Shown here: positions 1-12,619 of the stretch, in pieces | How positions within the stretch are numbered: position 1 is the first letter of the stretch | Layout of the letters: every line of letters begins with the position of its first letter | Source: Taenia hydatigena | Taxonomy: Eukaryota; Platyhelminthes; Cestoda; Cyclophyllidea; Taeniidae | Assembly (NCBI GenBank): GCA_036345935.2 | Contig: JADWOT020000001.1 | Location: 24,941,886 to 25,005,885 of the forward strand | Length of the DNA stretch: 64,000 nucleotides | Direction: 5' to 3' | Program-made: the position numbers and the translations under genes | Notes under the pieces: model-generated | What the model was told of the DNA's origin: nothing | Seen by the model: only the letters and a program-made list of their open reading frames with translations | The model's database searches: none

Positions 1-3000
1 ACAGGACCAAAAATTCCAATGCAAATCTTAACTAGTTCCTTTTCATCCCTTTGTCAAAGGTGCAGTGATAAACAAAAATACAAGCAAAAGGTATAATCCT
101 TAAATCAGGAATTCTTTACCTTTCTAAATCACCATTAATTTATGGCAATGTCACGAAAACGTGTGCTAGCCTATTAAATAGAATATTGACTAACTTGGAG
201 AATTCGCACCAGCAAATTAAGTGTCATGCACGTGGACTGTACGACAATGAGAGGGCCTTAATATCGCCTTAATGCAAGGCATTGTGAGAAAAAATCCTTT
301 AAATATCGACACTGTCATGACGGTGTCAGTTTCCGCTTAGGCACTAGTCATTACTGAGTAACCCATAGAATTTGCATTTGTGGTTCCATTACCACTTTAC
401 GTTTTATTACTATATGGTCCTCAAATGTGACTTCAACTGTCAATAAAAAGGCACACGTAGGCAATGTTTTTCCCAGAAGGAAAGTAAATGGTTAACATGG
501 AACGCATAATCCTCAAATCTCACTTTGCTTTAGTGAATGCTTTATTAAAAATTTTACGCACTCACGAGAACAATGTTTGAAAATTACAGCAGCGTCACCG
601 TTCTACGAAATTAAAAGCACTTTAATCGTTAACAAATCAGCATTGCAAACATGTGCATCTGCGATGTGATGCAAAACCCGAGCTGCAACTAGGAATGTGG
701 TTTTGTTTATTGGCGGTGCACCATTTTGTTCTACATTGCACTGTTATCCACAGTAATACACTATGATTTTGTACGGCGATTGGAAACTTAGGTGACTTGC
801 ACTCAGAACCGCGACTGATTCGCTACACGTCAAAATTGGCATGGTCCATTTTGAATAGAAATTTAGTCAGCCTAATTCGGGTTACCTGATATTTTACTGA
901 CTATCGAGATAATGCTTGTACATCCCTTTTAAATTCGTTAGTGAGATGTATCTTTCAATTGGATCATTCCAGTTTTATATTAAGGCGACAAGATATTGCA
1001 AACATCTGTGAACTTCAACACGTCCTATCTACAATAGCTTGAGTTTTGCAAAAAGGGTAGGCAGTGCGGAAAAACGGATGTCCTTCTTTTACAAAGAACT
1101 CTGCTGCTTTCCTTCCTGCATATAACCCAAAGAAGAAGCGAACGCCGAACTTTAACAGTAGAAACAGCAAAGTTTCTAAAGCTCCATTAGCATAGAGCAA
1201 CCCATCGAAAGGCAATATTCGTTACTGTTTATTCGCGATGGCAACTTCTGTACAATAACACGAGTTTGCATCGTAGAAAACATCAAACTTTTACACTCCA
1301 ACTTGTTGGAGTCATTGTAATGTCTGCTAGGTGGCATGATTAATAATTTTTAACTAAATTTATTGGTCGTCTTTCAAGAGGAAGAGAAGTTGGTTAACCG
1401 ACCAAAGTATAGTAATGGATGGAACCGAAAGTAAAAAGCAGTAGATATTTGAAAGAAGTGGTTGAAGAAATGTACAAAGTGCAGTGGCAGGAGTCGCCTA
1501 AATGAAGTCTGATTCTAGTTATGAGGGTTGGAGTAAGCTGAAGCTGTGGCACACGGGAGTGCACCTAATAACTGAATTTCTGCATTGTCGGTGTAGAAAC
1601 ATCAAAGTCTAGCAGCTGCTTTATTCCTCTCATCTCGTACTTGAATCATCAATTTCTTTCACGTAAAATTAACCATTACTAATGATCTAGATGAGATCTA
1701 CAAGTGTTCGATGCCTCTGAAAGAGTAGAGAAAAGGAACCTAATGTAAAATATGTGCAATTTTCGTTAATAAAATTTACGACAGATATTAGTGTATTTTG
1801 ATGAAAGCTTCTTTCCGTCGTTAGCAAATTTGATGCCTTGTGCAATTAGGTGGTAGGCATTCGCCTTACAGCGCCAAATACGTTGTAGTGGCCGAATCGG
1901 CGAATCAGTCGAGGGTGGGGCAAAGGATGGCGCTTAAAAGGGGAAGGGAATAAGTGATTCTTTGGTTGCTTGACTAACACTTTTGGTTGACTGAGCACTG
2001 AAGGTTCTATTATTGTTCGTTCTTAAGATAGCATAACCCCTGGCCATGTCGGTAGCGCTTTGTCCTTTTTGTTCATTCACAGTACTGTTCTGTTTCTGGT
2101 GTTATGCCTTCTTTTTGCTTCAGTAACGGCTCGCGGCACTTCAATATGTTTCTCAAAAATCCATGGGAATAGCAAGTCCCATTGAATTTTCGCCACACAT
2201 TTAACTCCTCTCCTTCTTATAGCGGGTCCAGAAGTATACACGTTGACTAAGGTGCATGATCTTTTATCAAGAACAAAAGCTTAAACGATAATTTTAAAGA
2301 TACGATAAAACGAATGACAGAACTCAGGAGAAACAGGTATAAAAAGGCAAAACATCATCTCTTGGGTTCTTTTAGTGCTATTTTGTCTATATGCTCCCAC
2401 GGTGTCCAAGGGGCTCCTAGCCTGAATTTCGAGCTAAAATACGATGTGGGAGCTATGCATGAACTTTTATTTTTAACTCAGAGTTTTAAACTAAACAGGG
2501 CATTACACTTCGCTTGATATTGAAGCAAATTTGACAATATCCGCAATTCAACGACTTGCTCATGGTACTAAGAAATGGTGAGGTCATGGAAATCCACCAT
2601 CTACATTTTGATGTTCGTCTAAAATATGGAAATTTTGAAGTTTCTTCAGGTTCTAAAATCAGGCACACGAGCATTCACAAAATTCTAATTTGTTAAAAGT
2701 AATTTTGACCTCACCTGCTGATAGTAGAGCTTGTTGTTTTACCGGCGCAAAAAAGCCACTCTTCCCCATCTCTCCTCGGCATCGCAATGCACATTTTTGT
2801 CATAAAAGACCTGACGGCCCGCATTCGATTTCGACCATCTTTATGTACGGCTTCTGGTAGTGCTTTCCTATTATCTGCATCCCATCACACTAATGCATAC
2901 ACATTTTTCTCACCACACAAAGCCCATTAATTTTCAAATGTTGGCCGTATATTAAAGAAATCGTTCCATTTATGTTTAACAACTAAAAATTCAATTCTAT

Positions 3001-3047
3001 TGCTGTAACTTAGTTCCGTTTACTCCGCCTTTAATGGTCACTAAGAC
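1..3047. other. no recognisable gene
   Basis: AT-rich sequence with only short open frames in all six frames. The longest are a 66-codon minus frame at 1015-1215 with a hydrophobic, Phe-rich middle and a 67-codon plus frame at 2314-2517. Neither resembles a family I know or recurs elsewhere in the window. I see no RNA gene, tandem repeat or terminal repeat here. Confidence 0.6.
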
Positions 3048-3494
3048 CGTTCAATCTTTAATGAATCTTTGGATTTTTAGGCACACAAGTTGCTAGCATT
3101 GTCATAGATAACAGCACATTCTCCTGATTTTTGGATTTCTACTACAACTGCATCCTACGAAATCAATTTGTCATGATCAATCGTGCTTTATTCCGGTAGT
3201 CGATTCATTTAATGAAAGTAAATTGAAATGCGATTTTGCTAACGAAACTGCAAATTTCATAAAATTTTCGCTGTGAAATCAACACATAAATTAAAGAAAG
3301 GCTCGACGGTGCAGGACCGATGGATAGGAAAATATTGGTTATTACCAAGGTGATGGGCCGATCTAAGTTCCAGTGGACATCAGATCTCAATGCATTAAAA
3401 TTGCTATCATTCAGTTAGTAAAACGACCAGCACATTGATGGGTGATGAGAAGGGTGAGATGGATAAAAATGCGCCCACTATGATTCTTCAAGTA
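3048..3494 (-). repeat. left arm of inverted repeat IR1
   Basis: This arm is the reverse complement of 4247-4694 with about 95 percent identity by eye, separated by a spacer of roughly 750 bases. Both arms contain the same 61-codon open frame (3205-3390 minus, 4350-4535 plus), identical over its last 37 residues. The arms end abruptly on both sides, which suggests one recent inverted duplication rather than two insertions of an old element. Confidence 0.85.
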
Positions 3495-4246
3495 AGGATT
3501 TTTACCTTTTTTGGCGGAGATTTTAGATACAACAAAACAAAAAATTATGACTACATGCATTCCAAAGCCTGATTGCCACCCATTCGTCGCCATTGATCTA
3601 AATGCGTATGCGCAATGAATTCCAACTGTCAATGTTGGCATGATTGCGTTCCCTTGCCATGCAACCAGCAACACCGCGGTTACGAAAACGATTTTGCGCT
3701 GGTGCAAATGGAGGAAGTATGCTCTTTAGAACAGGCGTGGCTGCCTTTTATGGCTACCATTAAATGCAATGCCAGCTAACTTCTCAATGTACAAATTAAT
3801 TAGTCAGACTACCTTAATGATTTGTTTGTCCAGTCTTGCTATGCTTCAAATTAGTAGACAATCGCCTTATTTGTATCATTTGACGTCATATGGAAACTAT
3901 TACAAATAGTTAACCGCTAGAAAATTGTATAAAGATAATCGCATTTAGGAAAGAGTACTTTTATCTGCAATTCTTAAGGTAAAAATCTATCGTAACAAAG
4001 CATTGGCTATAAAACTTTCCACGGCACTTAAAATTTGTCAACAATCTGCAGAATGTTTCGTAAAACATTCCTGTCACGATTCTACAAATGATAGCTAGTG
4101 CATAGAACTTACTCAGCTATGTTCTTTGAAATTGTCCTGCGGCATAGTGTAGAAAGTCGGATGCATCTATGCATGATTTTAGCTAATGAATAAATTGCTT
4201 TGAACTGAGGTTGGAAGGGATGCATTTGGTTACCATTTTTTCGCTT

Positions 4247-4694
4247 ACTTGAAGAATCATAGTTGGCGCACTTTTATCCATTTCACCCTTCTCATCACCC
4301 ATCAATGTGCTGGTCATTTTACTAACTGAATGATAACAATTCTAATGCATTGAGATCTGGTGCCCGCTGGAACTTTGATCGGCCCATCACCTCGGTAAGA
4401 ACCATTATTTACCTATCCATCGGTCCTGCACCGTCGAGCCTTTCTTTAATTTATGTGTTGATTTCACAGCGAAAATTTTATGAAATTTGCAGTTTCGTTA
4501 GCAAAATTGCATTTCAATTTACTTTCATTAAATGAATCGACTACCGGAATAAAGCACGATTGATCATGACAAATTGATTTCGTAGGATGCAGTTGTAGTA
4601 GAAATCCAAAAATCAGGAGAATGTGCTGTTATCCATGACAATGCTAGCAACTTGTGTGCCCAAAAATCCAAAGATTCGTTAAAGATTAAATTTA
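4247..4694 (+). repeat. right arm of inverted repeat IR1
   Basis: Reverse-complement partner of 3048-3494. Read on the plus strand it contains a splice-donor-like GGTAAGAAC at about 4393 and an acceptor-like TTGATTTCACAG about 75 bases later. Joined, they would give a short in-frame reading from an ATG at 4350 to the stop near 4535. Whether this is a real small exon pair or chance is not decidable here. No family is recognised. Confidence 0.8.
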
Positions 4695-7600
4695 ATGGGA
4701 CTGTGCTTATATTAGCATAGGAAATAGCATTCTCTCTTGTAAAAATTAGTAAATTCTTGTGCATATAACTGATTGGAAGTTAGGATTTTAGATAAAGAGA
4801 GCTACTGCCGGCTGCAAAGGAGAAAAAAATTAGGAGTTTGCAAGTCGAAAGTGCCTACATGAATAACAATTGGCAAAATAAGTAGAAGGAAGAAGCCCAA
4901 GCATGATAGCTCTAATTGAGCAGCCAAATTGCAAGTCACATTAGCTACAAAATTTTGACGTTGGTATGTTGTGTAGCGCTTATAGTGACGTGGGTTAGTT
5001 TTGCTAGCAAACGCAGAGTGAAGTGGAAAGATAGGTGCCTCCTACCATCGCATCACCGGAGCATTTGATGGGAACTAATATTTCTCCCTCCAAGAATGAT
5101 TTGACATTTGAGCATATTGAGAGGCATAATATGTCCCAATCGCCTAAAACTAATTGCCAACATGGATGGATTTAGTGCATTTAATGCAAGAGAGGGTGCT
5201 GGGGGACTTGATGTTCTTTTGAAAACTTCCATGCTGTTAAAGGCATATTCACGTACACAGCGTCCATTTTAAACAGCTGGTATTGCATTTGTTTACAAGC
5301 AGCTCATTTATACATGGCTCTGACAAACAGGATATATGATTGTTTGTGTACCATTCTACGCGCATAGCAGATTTGAGCCAAAATTATAACGTACGCTCTA
5401 CTTGAAGCAAGTTTGCTTTCATTCATTATCATATCATTCTCTTATTTTATTCTTTAATATGGATATCTAGGTTCAAATGCTTATTCATAGCTGGTCATAC
5501 GCACTAATTTTGTAGCTACTTAAGGCCGTCGGCCGCATCAATGTGACCAGGCATAAGTTGTCACGAGACAAGTAACTATAAGTGAAATGAAGGTAGGGTA
5601 AGTCAACTGGTTAAGAGAAAACTAAACAAGGAAGTAGTTAACAGCATTTGTCTAACTTTACTGCCATGCATGATGCCATACAGTCCTCATAATTTACGCA
5701 TAAATAGGCTTATTTTTTTAAATCACTAATCTTTGATTTTAACTTAACCTTCAAAAAATGACGCTCTTAATAGACTGCCTCAAAGTTTTCAAAAAATCAC
5801 GCGCGTTTGGTGATGGTCAAATGGTGGCAACTGCACTTTTCTCCAAATCACAGAGAATAATCTCAAACCATGCAGTCCCAGGCACTCGAAGTATCCTATC
5901 AAAGCTTTTTGACGCCAGTGGCTGCATGGCAAATGAAACACGAAACTTGAAAATAATGAGCCAACGCCAACAACTTCACCGCCACTGTCAAAGTTGGGAT
6001 TATGAACCTGCTAATACAATGAATTTCTCTTACGCTCCAAGCACAAGTGAATAACTTCTGACCTGTCAGGCTCTCTACTATCCGCGTTTATTAACAAAAG
6101 ACTTTGAATTGTATCATCATAACTAATTATTAAAAAATCTCATGAGCATCCATCAGCCTTATACAAATGTTAGAGTTTAGCCAGAATCACGCACGCTTCG
6201 ATGTCTTCGGGGAGGAAATTGAGGATAGAAGAAAGACGCACAAAAGTAATTACTTAACCCGCCTAGTCTCTCTAAGGTTTCAGCAATTTTCGGCGCATCA
6301 GTGGACGCTACAGCTAAGTATTTGCCATTTCTCCTTAATAGAATTGCCTTGAAATCCTAGCGGACCTATTAATTGTGCAACTTTTGCGTTCTCAGATAAG
6401 AATTGGCGCAATTCTCTTTTAAGCTGAAGAGCATTGGCAAATGGTAGGCGTTATCAAACCTGATAATCTTTCTGTTGATAATTAGAAGGCATACATAAGG
6501 GATTTGCCCAGAGGTACAAGATATTAATAAATCATCTGCACAGTATGTTTAAATTCGCGCATAAATGGAATCCGCTGACAAAAATAATTGGAGTTTGTAC
6601 TTCTCTCCTTTGATAGATTAGGCAAGAATTGTGCCTTGAAGGAGGAAACGGACCCTTCATATATTTGAAAATGCATCGAAAACGCCGATTGAGAATAGCA
6701 AGGCCTTGCAACTTTCTACATCCCCATCTGCTGCCTTCGCGCCTCGACGAGGTAAATGCCGAATGGAGCGCAGTGGACTACTCTAAGTAAGCCTATGTCT
6801 GGTGTTTCTATAAAAAAGACCCACCATCCGCATAAAATTGCCTCATCACTATTTCGTGACGAGACATAGTGGAATTAATGGAGAAGACAACTTGCTTTTA
6901 ATATGCAATGAAACTGCCTTCTACAGTCAGATCTACCACAATATTTGCATACAGTAGTATCGACCCATGCTGAAGTTAAAAGAAAACAAGCCATAAGCAC
7001 CTGCAGGGAAAGCATTTAGCTAAAATGCATAGTTCCAAATTTAGTGCGCTAACGTCTAACGCTGCTGGGGCGGCAGAGAATCGGAATAAAAAAGAGCCGG
7101 GCTGAATAGATGTTAAGAAAATATGTTAGTTTTTAGACAGTCGGTTACAATCGCATAGCAATGCGAGATTGACGCACTCCTTTGCCGTGACCTCACATAC
7201 AGCCCGAAGGAGACACCATTTATCCAACTCTTTATTTGAAGGGATTTGATTTCGTGGAACTTTTAGGGTGGAAAATTCGAAAATTTATCTTTTAAATTAC
7301 TAGATGATAATTTATCTAGGCAGATTATATGTGCTACTTTAAAATTTGCAGCATTTAGTTCAAAGTGGTGAGGCGAAGTAACTTCCCATTGTGACGGTTA
7401 TTTCTGTGTCTTTAGTGGCACCAAAAGAATTGGAAGCTAAGTCTGCAAGGGATGCACGTGAATCGGCCTAGTTCTATCAAGGAAGAAACGCTCTAGTCCT
7501 AGTAATTGCTTGTAGAGATAGTGTAAAATTTGGATGCTATAGCATGAGGCGTTTGAAAGAACATGCCTGTGTGCATGCTTCAAAATAATCCTGAAGTTGG

Positions 7601-8320
7601 CGATGGCGTATGAATTGCCGGAGGCGGAGGGGACAAACTAGAGTCATGGTGGCGTATTGTGGCGGATGCAGTAGCCAGACAAGGGGATATAATCACGAGA
7701 AGTCGATTTTTAGTTCTTGTGGGAGGGTGCGTATTTTTGACCAGCGTTTGCGTTGGCGGTGAGGAGTACTCAAACAAACTAATTTGTTTTCAAAACCAAC
7801 GTTTCTAAGGGGAATGCGATGAACTTTGACCTCTAGACCACCTTAACAATTACATTTGCATTGTTGGGTCTGCACAGAACCTGAACCCAAAATATAGCAG
7901 ATGCGGAACAGTTTTTCTTTATCAACAGTGCAACACATACAAGTCTACCATGCCCCACTATTTTACGTGTTTTTATGTTGCAATTGGCCAGTGCATAATG
8001 TACTGTCCCGGAAGCATCAAGCTTAATATGAGATAAGAGAGATAGGTCAAGTCGATGCAAATGAAGAGTGTACTGGAAAATGTCCTCCACTCGCTAAGGC
8101 AATAATGGATTTCGATTAGGCACTTAAAGTCCTATTAGCCAACCAAGTTTTATAAACAGTGCGCAATTCCATGAAGGATTTTTGCTGGCAGGACAATGGC
8201 CGTTTCCTAGCTTTAAAAATGGGTGTTGCAATAAAGATTGCTACACCAAGGCTCAGCACTTAGCCTAGAGATGAATGACATGCTTGTTTGTCACCTCCTT
8301 TTCGGCATGTAGTGGTCTGA
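4695..8320. other. no recognisable gene
   Basis: Mostly AT-rich. A 98-codon plus frame at 5758-6054 and an 85-codon minus frame at 7833-8090 are the longest; neither matches a known family. By position this should be the counterpart of the flank upstream of ORF X in the other two modules, but I could not find the start of X here. Confidence 0.5.
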
Positions 8321-8329
8321 AGACACAAA

Positions 8330-8470
8330 CACAAGTCCACAAACAGCCCAGTTTACCACCAAAAAACGATTGTAGTAAGCGTCGTTTAAAGGCGCCATTC
8401 ATTGAAGGTCAGGCGACACAATCAAAAAAGCGACATATGGCGTAAAACCAAACAAACACTTTCTACTGCC
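8330..8470 (+). pseudogene. remnant of ORF X, C-terminal part (module A)
   Basis: The plus strand encodes a stretch with KRR, APFIE, SKKRH and NQT spaced as in the C-terminal part of the two open X frames (14549-15436 and 33956-34729, both minus). An in-frame stop follows SKKRHMA, and I find no N-terminal part upstream, so this copy is truncated and dead. It lies about 400 bases before an Hsp70-like relic on the same strand, the same order as in the other two modules. Position relative to Hsp70 is the main support, because the match itself is short. Confidence 0.5.
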
Positions 8471-8839
8471 AAAAGGAGCCAATACACGTGATTGAATCCC
8501 TTACTTTGGGAATGTAACTGATGCGAAATCTAAAAGCATGAAGCTTTGCAGTAGCTTTATAAGGGCTAATCGTAAAGAGGATATAAAACTAGTAGTAGAT
8601 AAATGAAGGAATTTAACGGGTGCGCATGAATCAAGTTACCACCGAAAGCCTCGAATTGGCATTCATGTGTACTGTTGTCAGCCAGTAAGGCAAAACACTC
8701 AACAGTAGAGAATTTGGTTGAATGATAGCCACATCGTATTTAGTGCGCATTACGTTAATGCTTCCTATAGTCACCTGCGATTGATGCAAGTGGTTGCAGG
8801 GATTATGAAAGCAATCATTGTTGTCTCTGCGTGTAAGCA

Positions 8840-9905
8840 TGTGAGCATCCAACCACAGCCTGTTGATAGGTCCAGCTGTCAATATTGAGTTAGAAATAAA
8901 CTTCTCGTGCGTCGGAGTCTTCTGATTTTGCGAGGTAGCAACAAATGCCAAACTACGCCCGACACTGTTGTCTTCACGAATGGAAGGCATTTCATCGAAA
9001 ATGCAGCTAAGGACCAAGTGGTCTCTAGACCTAGGCAGTACGTTTTTTGACTCAAACCGTCTGATTGGGAGCGACTTCAACGGTATATGGTGCAAGATGG
9101 CATAAGCATCTGCTATTCAATATCATAAAATCGCAATGAAAGCCAATAATCAATGTAGAGCATCGTGATGAAACAAGACACTTTATTGGAGAATAGATTT
9201 TGCTATTGTGCTGCTGTAAATAAAAGAGACCGCAGAGGCATTTATAGGCAAGCAGGCGGCGATAGCTGCAGGCAAATTTACAAGTTTAAAGGTGTTGCAG
9301 ATTGCCAGTGGGTCCAAAGTAGCCGTTGTTACATATGGTTCGGACAACAGATCCCACTCGCAGCGCAATGTGCTCGTCTTTGATTAGAGTAGTGTTGCGC
9401 TCGATGTGCCCATCCTACCCATCAATGATGGAATAATTATAGTGAAGTCGACTGATGTTTACACGCACCTAATTGATTGTGACGTCAATTCTCGAATGGT
9501 AAGTCATTTTTGGAGATGCTAAGGCAAAGGCGCAAGGACAACAAGAAAGCCAATGGTTGCCTGGGAAGGGCGTGTGAGGTGGCAAAGAAGATAATAAGTT
9601 CTTCTGAGTACCCGAACGTGGATGTAGAATCGTTGTTTAAGAGCATTGATTGTAGTACGACCCTCACAACGACTTCGCTTTAAGAATTTGTGCTCAGATC
9701 CCTCCATAAACCGTGGATCTGGTAAAACAGACATTAAATGATGCAAAGCTGAACAAAGGTGATATTCACGAGATAGACATAGCAAAACTTCTTCGATGGC
9801 AAGCAGCTTAAAAATTTCATAAGTCTGGTCAAGGCAGTAGCATACGCTGCGGCATTGCTGGCGCCCAATCTTGCCAGAAGTTTGTGCAGAATTTGAATGC
9901 ACAGA
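8840..9905 (+). pseudogene. Hsp70-like pseudogene, copy A (truncated)
   Basis: Translation in shifting frames follows cytosolic Hsp70 from the N-terminus to about residue 370. GPAV plus FSCVGVF (phosphate-1 region) lie near 8870-8920, TTP..VVFTN and NAAKDQV near 8960-9000, KETAEAFIGKQ near 9225, QRNVLVFD and DG..IVKST near 9375-9460, SRMVSHF near 9490, then ACEVAKKIISSSEY and AVAYAAAL near 9845. Several stops and at least three frame changes make it non-functional. The C-terminal half of the ATPase domain and all of the substrate-binding domain are missing. The match stops near 9.9 kb, close to where a different repeat (10.09 kb) begins. The 154-codon open frame on the opposite strand (8631-9095) is a shadow. 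Its orientation is opposite to copies B and C. Confidence 0.85.
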
Positions 9906-10089
9906 GCACTGGATGAATTTGCCATTTGTTAGATCCTCTACTCTGGTTACCGTAGGAGCATATTTAATAAAATTCTTACATGCCTAGTACACTTTGTAAC
10001 AGTCTACTGACCGTGTTGTTCATAAAGGACTTAAATCATTGCATTGAACAAATATTCCACGACATCCTACAGTTGTAAGATGGGCATTT

Positions 10090-10480
10090 TTGACTCAGAT
10101 TATTGATGTATATATGTGAGTAAGTCAAGGTACGATTACGGCTGGGGGATTTGTACTTACTTAAAGTCATAAAGCGGGGTTAGAAAAGGGTTCGCTTCAA
10201 AGTTATAAGTGCTCTTCATGAAACATTAGGGTTCTAGGTGATTCACCTCAATATCCGGAGAATCTGTGTTCTCATTAGGGATTTAGAAACCCGTATACAC
10301 TTCACCTAAACGCTCCAGTGGGTTTCCTACAGAATGCGTGAAGCACCAGTGCTAAAGTTGCACAGCATTCATTTAGAAATGCTGCACACCTAATCGTACT
10401 TTGCAGCGAGGGCCTACTGACCGCAATTCTAGGCTCACCTTAAAGGCCGACGTTACTAGTAGTTGAATATTTAGCATACA
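10090..10480 (+). repeat. diverged repeat shared with 42.73-43.13 kb
   Basis: Shares with 42,730-43,130, in the same orientation, a run containing AAGTCAAGGTACGATT and further blocks down to a GCAGCGA.GGC stretch. No coding content is evident. It links the Hsp70 territory with the antigen-rich right half. Confidence 0.65.
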
Positions 10481-10981
10481 CAAAAATATTACTTGGACGA
10501 GTACTTGTAAGACATCCGAATCTTCTAATTTTGGTGCGATTCACACTTAAGTTGGATTGACTTAATTCTATCGGCCTCTCTGAGACATTCTTGCAACCTA
10601 TAATTGGTCCCGCACTTCGGCTCAAACACTTTCTCAACTGCATTATTCTGTTTCTCACCCAAATTATTCGCATCTTCTCAGAAGAATCCGGTATCTATCC
10701 GTTAACATTTGCCACAAAAATTTGACCGCTTTGCATAGGGCCGAGAGCTGAATGGTTGCTCCATGCCTACGCCGGCTTTTGTCGCCACTAAACTGCCCTC
10801 CAAAATGTGGAGACTCATTGGCAAGCGTGTGTGTAATTAGTGGTACTCGTGGTACAAAAGGCGGAGAAAATGTGTTGTAATATGGCAAACAAAACAAAAC
10901 TGCTATTAAGTGCTGCTTTTCTTAGCCTGATTTCGAGAATTCAGTTCAAGGTTTTAAAATAAAACGAAGAAGACGTTAATC

Positions 10982-11164
10982 TTGTCACTTACGACGGGAA
11001 AAAGGAGAACCACACTTTTTTTGGAAGCAAATAAATTATATTTGCGTGTGGAAATGCTTTCAACACTGTCGTCAGCACAGCTATTGTGTTGCAGCGCTGA
11101 CATCCACTATTGGAGTAATGTGACTTATCTAGAAAGAAATCAAATTATCAAAGTAGAAGCCTAA
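10982..11164 (+). pseudogene. oncosphere-antigen-like Fn3 exon relic
   Basis: The 60-codon frame contains LEANKLYLRVEML, which fits the E-to-F strand signature of the Fn3 domain in EG95/TSOL-type antigens (L-x-P-x-x-L-Y-x-V) and parallels LEPDSLYNVSA of the copy at 58.2 kb. From the LY pair, 28 residues run to a GTGACT donor-like site, the same length as in the 58.2 kb copy, but the phase is off. No preceding domain half or tail exon is visible. The downstream flank (11180-11560) is repeated at 59740-60120, just after another relic of this family, which strengthens the call. Confidence 0.35.
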
Positions 11165-11179
11165 ATGATACCATGGAAC

Positions 11180-11560
11180 AGAAACCGAGCATAAACTTAA
11201 ATTTCCTGCTGAAGCAACTTCGATTTTTATTTGTTATACCACGCAGTGAAAAGGCATAACTTGCAGGAAGGGAAGCTATGCGAAGGATCCTCATGCTCAT
11301 CTGTAAGAATAAAAATATAAGTTCACATTTCTGAACTTAGCAATGCATTAGGGACCAAAACGGAGAGCAGAGAGTCACATCACAAAATTATTGAGTTATC
11401 TTCGGTCTCTCCCAACATATTTGTCTGTATGTCTACAGACCTAAGGCCACCCAGTCCAACTTTTGGTTTCCTTCACATAACTATCATAACATCTCAAAAT
11501 TTGCCCCACATTCGTCTAAGGCAATTTGATTACCCTTAAATCACGTGCCCGTCGATTCAA
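11180..11560 (+). repeat. diverged repeat shared with 59.74-60.12 kb
   Basis: Same orientation as 59740-60120, with conserved blocks such as CAACATATTTGTC followed by T.TGTCT.CA. In both places it follows an oncosphere-antigen-like exon relic, so it is probably the 3' flank of a duplicated locus. Confidence 0.65.
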
Positions 11561-12600
11561 CTTGCGCTTTTTACCAAAAAATGAAAAAAAATGGCAAGGT
11601 GATGCACAAAAAGCCTCTACTTAAAAGTTCAAAAGTCAATGTACACGAATGCATTCTACTTTTGCAGAGCTTTCATTTACGTTTCCTTCCTTGTCTATAC
11701 CTGCCGCTCTACGACGCTTACTGTCGTGATTTTAGCTGTTAGAATCGCACAAGATTAAATCGCAAGAATTCGAAGGGTAAAACAAGCTATAAGTCTTGCA
11801 CGGAAAATGACCCTATTACTAATGTCAAGGCATCTTCTCTTAAGGAGCGCATAATTCGGTGGTGAGGCTGTGATGAAGATAAGAGCATCAGATTGACGAG
11901 AGACGGTGTAGGAAGACATTAATTTGGTTAAGACTAGTTAGGTAGGTTTATGCACCTTTATTTAAAGAGATGATACAAACATCTGGAAGGCGAGCATACA
12001 ATCATAAATCCCTAACAATGCCTGTTAGACCCTTATTTTTTGACTAAAAAGAACTTGCTGTTTGTTTGCTTTAACAGTTTTTTACTTAGCAAAACTGGTT
12101 TACATGCTTTCGTCCGATGATTTGGATGAGATGTGCCAAAGATCATTCGGTACCCATCGGCACTTGACACAAATGCCGATTAGTGTAACAGCTCAACTTT
12201 TGATGCGCTTTTAGTCTCTGGTTTAAAGCGTCATTCTCGAAAACCCTAATCATCAGTCAAATTACTCGATGAAGCTTGATGACGCAAAATTAGTCGCCGA
12301 TACAGACAATGGCATCACGTTGGGTTTGATGGCAAAGCAAGATATTCGCAAAGACGGTAGCATCAAAAACCCAGCAAGCTAGGGTCGAATTATGAAAGGG
12401 TGAAAAATTGCAGTGGGTACGAATGAATATTGGTAAATATATTAGTAACTACATTAGTGCATGAGTCTAACAATTTGCAATGTGATAGGACTACTAATAC
12501 TTCACACCTCCTGAGGTTCAGTGTAGAAAGTTTGGCTTCCAAACTTTCAGATCTCCACACTCACGAAACACGCTTCTTCGTCGGCATCAGTCGTTGGTAC
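11560..12600. other. no recognisable gene
   Basis: Contains a 65-codon plus frame at 11545-11742 rich in Lys and Leu, and a 67-codon plus frame at 12430-12633 that runs antisense to the tail of Hsp70 copy B. No family or repeat could be assigned to the rest. Confidence 0.5.
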
Positions 12601-12619
12601 CGTGCCCCCAAATTTGTGT

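Noticed and set aside
8631..9095. 154-codon minus-strand ORF, with a similar frame at 14223-14453 (+)
   Set aside because: It is antisense to Hsp70 copy A and its leader. The similarity to the 14.2 kb frame follows from DNA homology of the modules.
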